A DNA stretch of 64,000 bases from Crambe crambe (lineage: Eukaryota > Porifera > Demospongiae > Poecilosclerida > Crambeidae). The notes beneath the pieces were generated by a model. It was given only the letters and a program-made list of their open reading frames with translations. It had not been told where the DNA came from and did no database searches. This document shows, in pieces, positions 1-10,780 of this stretch (positions are counted from its first letter, which is position 1; every line of letters begins with the position of its first letter). Position numbers and translations under genes: made by a program. Location of the stretch: the NCBI GenBank assembly GCA_963924555.1, contig OZ004590.1:3814501-3878500 (forward strand). The letters are read 5' to 3'.

Positions 1-260
1 GGGGGGGGGGGGGGGGGGGGGGGGGGGCCAACCCCAACTCCCATTGCACCATGTACCCGACAATAGTTGTGATTTAATTAGAGTCAAAATAGAGTTATAA
101 ATGTTTCACTTTGCACATGCAATCATGTATAATTGTCTCCTATAGCTACAATGATATAAATAGTTGAACGAAATCTGGGGGGGGGGGGGGGGGGGCCAAA
201 ACCATAAGTCTAAAAATCTGGGGGGGGGGGGGGCATGGCCCCCTGGCCCCCCCTGGTTCC
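1..260. repeat. G-tract low-complexity DNA
   Basis: Runs of G occupy 1-27, 177-195 and 220-233, and C-rich sequence follows to about 257. The stretch lies in the downstream intron of RPTP-A. The wording around 235-270 (Cs followed by GGTTCCTCCACC) resembles the end of a hAT-like repeat read on the minus strand. Homopolymer lengths here may not be reliable in an assembly. Confidence 0.7.
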
Positions 261-3200
261 TCCACCTATGCATTAATTATTATTATAGCCTATATTTAAT
301 CACAGTGTTATAAATCAAGCAGGATTCACTTCCTCCCCTTGTACCCAGAGTCTCAGCCAATACTTTTAATCATAGTCATATAATCATAAGTGAGATGCAT
401 TAGTGCTTGATATTTTTAGTAAGCTTATCATTTTAGGGCATAGTGTTATTCCTGAAGCAAAGAGTACTTTCTTCAAAGGCCTATATAAATGTATACCTAT
501 ACTTACTGAAGTCTGGACCATTAGCATGCGTTGGTGCCTCATTTTATTAATGGCTCCTGCAATATCCACCATGTTCTCTTTCTTGACCTGCTCCAAGACA
601 TAGTCAATGCAGACAAAAGTACCAGTACGTCCAACACCAGCACTAAAAATTCCCACATGAAACATGAAATAAAAAATAAAAGCAAAGATCCCATTTGAAA
701 AGCTGTATAACCACAATACAGAAAGCTTTTAGCCATCATACATTACTGAATGTGTTTGCTTATTTTGAGTAACTTGAATATTTCACTCTGTAGTTGTGAT
801 GATACAATTAGAGTTTACTAAGGTTCAATGTCCTGCTGTGCCTGTGGCACTAGCCTAGGGTGCACAACCTTGTTCAGCTCCCAATTTGGTAAGGATTGAT
901 TGATTGATGGATAGATTCATTTTTTTAAAATGCATGTGCAATCTATATAGCTATGGCAGGATCGAATTAACTGATTGCAGGCCGAGCCAGCAAGAAAAGC
1001 ATGCAAACCGTTCTGCAATGAAACCTGTCTAATCAAGCCACCTTTGATGAGATAATGCACCTCAAGCTCTGATAAGGTCACACCATGTCTCAAAAGTCCA
1101 GCTATTTCAAAGAGATCTCCTCCCACACTTTTTTCTGGCCCACAGGTTGGTGGTGTCACATATTTCACTGTATCGTACAAAAATTAATGGCTGACTGACC
1201 TGCAGTGGACTAGGATTGGACCTTTCCGAGGGTTGTGGGTGGAGTTCACTCTCCTGTGAAAGCCCAGCATGGATGAGGCATAATCAGGGACTCCGTGATC
1301 TGGCCAGGCAGTGAAATGGAACTGCTTCAGCTTATGGGGACGGTTACTTCCTTCAAGCTGAAAACAAAATGCATCAGAGAGTAGCTATTAACTATACCAA
1401 ATTTATTTATGATGTAGTTATAATGATGTACGTAGTATTCCTGTATGTAGACTAGTTAGCTTATTGCATCAGTCAGTATTATTACAAGTAAGGGAAAAAT
1501 CATTTCCTGAAATGAAAAAAGATGTAGGGATGACCACTGCTCAAAAAAGTAAGGAACAAGGATGGAAATGGGATCAATCTTTGTGCTGTATATCCAGCCA
1601 ACAATCCCTACATATACATACATTACTACACTATAATCTGAAGCTACCCGACGTATATGTAGGGATTGTTGGCTGGATATACAGCACAAAGATTGATCCC
1701 ATTTCCATCCTTGTTCCTTACTTTTTTGAGCAGTGGTCATCCCTACATCTTTTTTCATTTCAGGAAATGATTTTTCCCTTACTTGTTCCTGATCTTTTTT
1801 CTTCTTTTTTATGGTTTTAGCTATGTATACAGGGGCGGATCCAGGAATATTTAGAAGGGGGGGTCAGTTGTATAGCATTAGGCATATCCACACGGGTAAG
1901 CGGGTACTCAATGCAGATGGCATTCCACATCTGCCACTGTGCTTGACCGTGTCCAACGAGTTAATTAATAAAATCATAAATTGTTATGCTAAAATCGTAT
2001 ACCTTTTGAAATACTTGGTCAGTGGTTTGATGGCTGCTGCTCTCTTCATCGCTACAAACTCAGAAAGTGCATGTGCGCATGCTCAGTTTACCCAATGGTC
2101 GTCATCGAAAGAAATTGTAATCGCTTTCCAATTGATCGCATGCACTAGAATAGCATACCAGCCCACGAATCAAGGTGTTGTGTCATTGTTGAGCTATACT
2201 TGGAGGTCGAAGATGCTGAAATAGAGTCTACCGGTAGATGGATTGGTGAATCTAAATCCCCGAGTTGATGCAGTAGTCTATCATCATTATCTAGAGCTAG
2301 CTAGATAGCTGAGTAATATTATAATTTCGAATAATTGGATATCAAATACATGCGCTGCGCATGCATATTATATAGTCTGGCCATAGATATAAGAGGTTTA
2401 CGGGATTGGAAACGGATCACGTGCTCTCGTTAGCAACTAACAACCGAGGCGCGTTGACAGCTGAATGACATAGCACTTTTGTCAAAGTTGCTGTTCTGAC
2501 AAGATCCGTGAGGTAAGACTTATGCCAATGATACTATAATACACTAGGGCATAGATTTACTGTATGAAATAAATTTTAGCTCAGATTTTCAAGTTTATTC
2601 CTACAAATACTACTGTGGTGGTTAATGGGACTGTAATCCCTCTCACGCTTGATGGAATCAATTGCTGTTGCTCATTTTCTGATCAAAAGGCATGTAAACT
2701 TTAGCTACATGGAATAGTAATGTTAGTTTTTGTATTAGCTGATGTATATTGTCTCTAGCATTTGCAAGTGGTGTTAAAACTGTAATCCCTCTCTCAAGAA
2801 ATAGATTAACAATATTGAAACTGTATTAGTAGTTTCAGGGAAAGGATAGAACAGTAAATGGAATTGGTGCATTCGTTTTCTATACAATAGTCATCCTATG
2901 GAGATGGCAAGCTTACTATATTTCCTCCCTAATATCCATAGGGTCCACAGGACAGCTGACTGAGCCGAATTCTTGAGATGGATGGTGTCAAAATCCAACA
3001 GCCAAAAGCTGGAAGTATTGCAATAATGCTGATGAGGGAGAACTGAGCAGAAACTGGCGGATAACTTTGGGGCAAAATTATCTAGCTATAATAATAATGA
3101 ATTTATGTCTAATTTTAATACCAAACGTCATTCTGGCCTTTCTTTCAAATCAATCACATACAATTAATGTATAATGAGCAATGATAGGTACTCATAGTTA

Positions 3201-6200
3201 TAATTACAAGGAAAAAAGTTATGAATAATTAATAACTTCCTTCCTCAGACTCTCCAACTTCAACTCTCTGACTCTTCACTTCTTCAATACCTTCCCCTTA
3301 GCTTACTTGTACTATTCTGTGAGCTGTAGGGGCAGAACATCACTTTAACTGCCTTGAAAGGAGTGAATATTGATCTCCTTTCACGGCCATTAATATAATT
3401 AATGCTGCATGCGCGTGCGCATCTGTCAACGCGCCTCGGTTGTGCAGTTCATTGGGCGTTTCCAATCCCGTAAAACCTCTTATATCTATGGTCTGGCGGC
3501 GCAGCCCCGAGCGCGCGCGAGCGCGAGGGTCTGGAATCACATAATACTTCGAGTTGTTCCTTTATCAGAAAACCTGATAAATGAATGAATATCATTAATT
3601 TACGTGTTATGAGTCATAATGAGTCACGACATAGAATGACCTATTGACCTTTCTGAACGTTATGGCAACTAACCCAACTAACCTGAAAGAAGCAGCTACC
3701 CATGCTGCAGCGAAGCTGGGATATCAAGGGTTGAAGGAAGAGCAACTAGAGGTTCCGATAGCATTCCTATCTGGGAGAGATGTTTTTGCCGTCCTTCCCA
3801 CAGGATTCGGGAAAAGCTTGTGCTATGCATGTCTTCCTCTTGCTTTTGAAGAGATAGAATCTTCACCAGCTGATCAGAAACCTATAGTGATTGTTGTGAG
3901 CCCATTAATTGTTATCATGAAAGATCAGGTAAATACTAGCTGTAAATGAGCAGATTAGTGCAGCCGGTTATGCAGTTTTTAATATTCATACTAAGCAAGT
4001 CAAAGATGTGTTTATCTCTCATGGCACTGCAGGTGGATAGCTTCAGCAAAAGAGGGCTTTCTGTTGCTTGTGTTACTGGAGGTCGTGAGGATACTTCAAT
4101 GAAGAAAGGGGTGCATGCTGGAGAGTATCAGTTGGTATTCATCACTCCAGAGTTATTGCTAGATAGCAATGAATGATCTTTGAGATTTTCCTTCCATTTC
4201 TTTACCTTGATGTCATGGTTGGAGCCCAGCTGACTTAAAGTACGAATTACTGTTGAATGTGACATGCAGATATTCAGTCTTTGAAGCCTTATATACACCT
4301 TTCAGAGTAATATTACATAGAGTATCATATCTTAATAAATGTAAGGTACACACCTGTTTTGAAGTATGCCCAGCATAAAGAATGATAGATATTATTTTTT
4401 GAATAAGGCTCATTCTGGAGTAGCGATGCTTGAGGAGAATAGAGGCACACATGCCAATGACAGCTTTTTCATTAGAACGTTTGGTTTTTGTTTTGGTGAG
4501 GCATTGAAGTAAATTAATAAAGATAGGAGCATATTTGTTTAATTCATTCAGAAGCATATCCCATTTAAAATCTTCCAATTTAGAACTCTGAAGAATTGAG
4601 TTTGATTCCAGTGAGACCATTGTTTTTATTTCTTTGCATATGATATTACCAAGGTAATTAAGAACAAACTGCCTGGTTTTGGGATCAGTAAAGCACTCTC
4701 TAACTATAGCATATTTGCTCCCCCTGGCAACAGCTTTACCAATCTTTTTCCTAGTTGGAGTCAACATATATACCTACACAAAAATATAATGTTATAGCTA
4801 ATTATGCTTTTCTTTTATTGCAAGATTCATACCCCAACAGCTGGAGAAGAGCTTGCAGAGGAATCAGTTGACAACATAACAGGACTGGGGTCAAGTTTGA
4901 TTCGCTTGGGTGTAGTGCTTTGTTCATCAAAATATTTCACTAAATTATTTTCTATTTTTTTCTGTAGGTCTGCATATCGCTCAAATGCCAAGAAGCAAGA
5001 TCTACACATGTACTCAAAGCCTTCACCAAGGTTGCAAGAATAGTCTAAATGGGTTACAAAAGCCTTCCAGAGAGAAAAGACATGTTGTGATTTGGAAGAA
5101 CGTAGCAGTCTCCTGTTTGTCTTCTTATCTGTGACATCATTGCCACAACCACAGCAACGGTCACACTGACTCATAATTAACTCACCACGACATCGACTAT
5201 CACATTGACCACGTGGTCATGACGTGACGTATATATTGTATCATTTCCGTCATGCTACGTATTCAATTAACTTTTGACGCGTGCGCGTAGGGAACAACTC
5301 GAAGTATTATGTGATACCAGACCCTCGCGCTTCGCGCTCGGGGCTGCGCCGCCAGACTACATATTATAGAAAAGATGGCTTCCTAATTGAATTAGTCGAG
5401 TGCTGTGCTCTCCTTTTTCATCCACTCTTTCGAGGATCAACGAGTAGAAAAGATCGTAGCTGGTAGAATTTGGAGTGGATTTATCCAGAAATCATAGCTG
5501 CAGCTTGAGTGGTTCGAGAGATATGGTTGTCTAAGAAGAAGAATAACAATAATAGAGAAGAAGAAGAATCCAGCGATTTACCTGGTTGCCGTATTTCTGA
5601 AACGGTAAGCTCCCTGGTCATGAAACTTGGTCTGCGCATTGTAGTAGGCTCTAGTAGGCTGGATAATCATTCACAGTAGCTTTTGTTAGGTCTAAGTGGG
5701 GGAACTAGAATTTCACTTTTGTATTAGTCTATAGGCGGCGCGCGCGGCCGTCCGAGTCATCCCTACATAGAGAGTGCTACCGCACTCTCTGATTATCAGG
5801 ACAGTGTACAAACCTGCTACAGAGGTCAGTGGCGGTGCCAGGGTACGTAGTTTCCATGGTTTCTGGAAACTGGAACTTTTTTTTCTAGAACCACCACTGG
5901 AGGTCATAATTATGCTTACAGAAACTTGCAAGATCCTGATGCAGTAATCAACAAAATTCTGACTTTCATTGATGGTGACCTTGAAGGGACCATAATCGGT
6001 GCTCCCAGTCTCTGGCCAATACTGCTCACACTTGCTCTTGTTTTTTTCAATCAAATTGGTCACCATGACAAGAGTGTGGGGCTTCTCCTGCCAGATCAAC
6101 CTCCAAAAATCAACAATTGTCTTGGGAATGGGTCCTGTAAAGTAATACATTCACTATTGCCACATACCATTTTTTATGCATCAGAGCTAATTATGTAATA

Positions 6201-9200
6201 CTTCAAAATCCAATATCAAATTCTCATGCTGATCATAAACAAGTTGTGCACACTGATCTGTACATAGCTACTAACATTATACATGGATGAATGGTCTTCC
6301 TCTTAGCTAATTGCACCTGGACAAGCAGTGGTTTACATCCAGCTGCTTTGGAGTAGTGTCAACTCAAGGTCACACATTCAAAGTTACTATAATAAGGATC
6401 AAGACCTCTCTATATACATTATACATAATTATTATAGTGCCAACTTAGCACTCAATATTTTTTTCTATGAACTTACCCTGAGTGACAATGAATTTCTTTT
6501 TAATGGAGTAACCCTATAATCAAAAAGTACATAGATTATCATGCCCATACTAATACCATACCAAAATAAGTATGAATATTTTATACCCACACTTTTTGTT
6601 AATTATAGATTGTGGTACACTCCATTGAATTCAATCATGATTTAATGTGCACTCCACTCACATCAATGTAGCATGCATTGATAAAATCTCCACTGCAGTC
6701 ATCATATCCAGGAATGGGATTCAACACTATCCTGTTGTGATCATCTAAAGGAAAAAATCATAGTTAGGATTTGCAATTCTAATTGTACCTAGCTATAACA
6801 AATGCAGCAATTCTGATCCATGTTACCAATGTTTATACTCACAGACAGTGACGTTTACAAATCTGTTCAGTTTTTTGTATTGAGCACTCATTCCCACACT
6901 TCTGGAATGATCATCACCACTATCTAGTGCCTACGGTAAACAAGTGTTTAGTAATAATGTTGTTGTGGGAAAAAATTTACCTTAAATGGTTACCTGGAAT
7001 TGATCCCTGAATCCTTGGTTCTGGTACTTGTGGTTTGTTGCCACATAGTCCCCAAACTCTGCCATAGGGATGGGATAAAAATCCATGACTTTTCTCTGCA
7101 CTTCTGAAACATCCTCTCCTTTTAAGGTTACAATCAACTGGACCTGCTTCACAGCACTACCAGCTGCATTCTTGGCCTCCATCTTATAAATCCCTCCATG
7201 CTTCAACCCTACAGTCGGAATGGAAATACTTCCATCTCCTTGGATTTCAATGGCGTAGTCAGATGTAAGTTTGTCCCCATTGAAGAACCAAGTGATCGAG
7301 GGGTTCGGTTTCCCACTCACAACCAGTTTAAAGAAGACTCCCTCACCCTCGATGGCATAGGTATCTTCAGGAAACTCGTCAATAAAAGGCTCTAGTGAAT
7401 CACAATGGACTTATTATGAAAATATAGAGTAGATAGTACTTGGTTACCTTTTCCCATTGTTTGTCTCCTTTTTGGCTGTTGAGCTGCAGTATAGTTAGCA
7501 TAATCTGCATTATATTTTTGTCTACTGCCACCAACACAATATCTGAAACAGAGCAATCATTTTCAAGCTTCTAGTTACAACAACAACAAAAACACTTACA
7601 TCTTTTTCCGAAATATAAACACCAGGATGACCACAAGAATGATGATAGCTATGATGATAATGGCTGCTATGATTCCACCAGCTATCGCACCTAATAAGAG
7701 TAAGGTGGGAATGCATAGCTAAGCATGTAACACAAAAAGGTGATAATAGTGCTGGATCAGTGACCTCGTGAACTTTTGTTCTTGAATCCTTGAAGCATGC
7801 ATGTGTTAAGGGTGGTCAGACATACCGCCCACACATGGTTGCTAAGGAAGCCAATCTCCAAAGCTACTAATGCTAAGGACTTGAAACTCCACATGACTAA
7901 GACACACTATAACACTACCACACATACCAAACATGAAGGAGAAAGGACAATTCTTACCCAAGATATGAAGCTTCATCACTCTCAAAGTATAAAAAACTAT
8001 TTCTCACCAAATACTTGAGTTCAGTGGCTGATTTTTGGTCAGCCATTTCTTATTACTATCCTTTATAAATTTACGTGAGCTTTTGTTGATATCTTCCTAT
8101 GGCAACATTAGTGGTGACTACATGGCTTGCTAAATGAAGTTTTAGAATAGGTATCGATAAATCCAAATGTAAATTTGTTCACCTATTCAGGTAATAGCTA
8201 TATGCAAATTTTAGGCCCAGTGCTATACTTCACTCCAGAGAAACAATGCATTTCATATACGTAGTCCCATTGAAATTCTATGTATCACACTGGAAATTTA
8301 TGGTTAGTAATTACATTTTTTGTGACCACATGGTTACTATGTCTGACCACCCTTAAACATTATTGATCAATGATAGGATGGTCTAAAGAAAAAAATCTAT
8401 GTCATCATTACCAGCTGATGAAGGAACTGTGGTATCGAATCGTTTCATTGATGTCCTGGATGCACCAAACCTTCTGGCTATGACTGTGATAATAAAGGTA
8501 CTTTGTTCTCTGAGGTTAGAGTATGATATCATTAGGGTGTCTCTGTCTGTGGTATTAGTCTTGTTCTGACATTCGCCACAAGGTTGGTTGTTACTATCCA
8601 ATATTTGCATAAGGGATACAGTGTAGTTATCTGCTAGTAGACTCCCCTCAGGCTGGGTGAAAGATATGGTGACTGATATCCCAGTCACTGAAGAAATTGC
8701 TATAGTAGGCATCACGAAATCTGAACGATATCAATAAAATTAATATTGTGACGAATGTGGACAGAAGATGATGGTAAAGTCTAGCTATTACCTTTCACAG
8801 TGACTTCCTCTGTCATTATCTCACTAGGATAGTGCTGGGAAAGGGCCCTCATACGAATATCATACACACCTGGCTGTTGCATTATGGTGAGTGAAGAGGA
8901 AGTAACACTAATACCATCACTGAAATCTGCTGAATTAATTGTTATCTGGTACCCCATGTTAGGTGGAGGAGATGGTGGAGTCCAGGAGACTAATACAGTG
9001 CCAATCCCATTCTGGCTGACGTTAAGATTAGTAGGAGTTGTACCTAAGATGAACACATAAATAATTAATTATTGAGCAAACTTTTTAAAAATCAACCCTC
9101 TAAAATAATGTAGCTTAGCTAATTATAGTCTGTTCTCAAACCATGTAATTTCCAGACATGAACACTGTGAATAACTTTTTATTAGCTACTGCACATGATT

Positions 9201-10749
9201 GTGATGATACTGAAACTGCAATGTACACCATGCATACCTTTTGTAATATTAGTGATATCGGAGGTGAGAGTGTTGAGTGTGGCTCTATTGGAGACAGAGT
9301 ACTGGTACACTCCAGGTAGTATCCCAGTCACAGTCAGTGTGCTCCGATAGCGACTTTTGTCATATGCACTCGGGTCAGTTACATTATTTACTCCAATGGA
9401 AATGCTGAATGAGCCACCATTAGTGATGGGTGCACCATTTCTTGTCCAAGTAGAAGTTTCAGGAGGACCTCCTTCAGTATCACCAGCCAGAGTGAAGGAT
9501 GGGGAGGCAGCCAGAAATAAAGCTGTTATCATTTTTACTCCAGTTATTCTAACAACACCACGTACTGAAGAAAATAAATCATTTCAGAGAATGCATGTAA
9601 TTATACTCTGGTAAATGGGAAATATGTTACTAATTTTATATTTGCACTATAAAAAAACATGAAACTTAATTACCATGATAGTGTAAGGCTAATTACAAGT
9701 ATAGCTATACATCTATACATTTCCGTGAAATGAAAAAAATGAGATGAGTAGATGATGAAGATGGTACCAATCCGCTAGCTACCTGTACAGTTTTTACAGC
9801 AAGACTTACAAGTTGAACTTATCTACCATGCTATACTTTATAGTCTCAGGCACTAAGCCACTAACTGCTCAGTAGGGCTGAGTTATACTAAAACTGACCT
9901 TTTCTGGACGAAAATAACAAGAGGCTTTGCCTGACTCATACTTTTCTAGCAAGCTTACGATCGCTCGATTGAGCGTATGCACTTAGCACGCGCTTGCGCT
10001 TAAAATTATTCATTTTGAAAGGATAAACCACCTGAACCACCCCTGGCTACGCCCATGATGACCATTGCTCAAAAAAGTAAAGAAACAAGGTTAGGGATGA
10101 AGGATGGAATCATTATTCTGTAGCTATAATCCGCCAACAATCCCTACATATACGTTGTGTAGCTTCAGATAATAGTGCGTATAGCTATGTGGCTGGATAT
10201 ACAGAACAAAGATTGATTCCATTTCCATCCTTCATCCCTAACCTTGTTTCCTTGAGCAATGGTCATCCCTACATTTTTTTTTCTTTTTCATTTCACAGAA
10301 ATGTTTTCCCCTTAGCTACTTGTTCCTGGTCTTTTTTTCCCCTTTCTTTTATGGTTTTATGTATAGATTTCCTTCTTCTATGTGTATGCAGGGATAGATG
10401 AAAGAAGAATAGCATAGCAGGCTAATGATTATTTATCAGTGAGTCAAGGCTTGACTCACTGATATTGATAGATGGATTGGTGAATCTAAAATCCCCTAGT
10501 TGATAGAGTAGTCTATGATCTAGCACACACATATAGAGCTGGAGCTATAGCATAGCTAGCTGAGTATTATTATAATTTCAAATAGTACATGCGCACGTGT
10601 ATTATTGAAAAAATGGCTTCCAATAATTAAGTTAGTCAAGTACTATGCTCCATTTTCTTCAACTCTTTAGAGGATCGAAGAGTAGAAAAGATCGTAGCTG
10701 GTAGATTTGGAGCGGATGTAGCTTGAGTGATTTGCGAGATATTATTGTT

Positions 10750-10780
<31 letters not shown>

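Larger units (their letters stand above)
2373..5359. mobile_element. DNA transposon with RecQ-like and Cys-rich ORFs, 9-bp TSD
   Basis: The ends are inverted repeats: TAGTCTGGC at the left, and on the right GCTGCGCCGCCAGACTA. The left repeat continues after the nested element as GGCGCAGCCCCGAGCGCG, matching CGCGCTCGGGGCTGCGCC. A 9-bp direct repeat CATATTATA flanks it (2364-2372 and 5360-5368). Without the nested element (2382-3490 plus its duplicated 7 bp) it is about 1.87 kb. It carries a truncated helicase on the plus strand and a Cys-rich gene on the minus strand. No DDE transposase was recognised, so it is probably non-autonomous or an unusual class. The 613-bp element at 34109-34721 shares the TAGTCT ends and 9-bp duplication. 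Confidence 0.8.
1811..5690. repeat. Older interspersed repeat, split by nested transposons
   Basis: The two outer parts (about 1811-2372 and 5360-5690) are continuous in a second copy at about 10320-10920. Shared landmarks are GATGGATTGGTGAATCTAAA, GTAGAAAAGATCGTAGCTGG and AACGGTAAGCTCCCT. At 10605 the sequence runs straight through the point where this copy holds the element 2373-5359, so that copy shows the empty site. Around 1831 there is a hAT-like end fragment (CAGGGGCGGATCCAGG). No gene of its own was seen. Confidence 0.6.

Noticed and set aside
1-27. Telomere-like or regulatory G-rich end
   Set aside because: It is a plain G homopolymer, with similar runs nearby and inside introns; no repeat unit like a telomere.
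1484-1785. MicroRNA precursor
   Set aside because: The stem is far longer and more perfect than a typical precursor, and a diverged copy elsewhere marks it as a repeat.
1464-1820. Paired ORFs on both strands around the hairpin
   Set aside because: They are mirror images created by the inverted repeat and do not resemble a protein family.
1358-5919. RPTP-A broken by transposons between the YWPE and WPD exons
   Set aside because: The insertions lie entirely within an intron; both flanking exons keep intact splice signals and frame.
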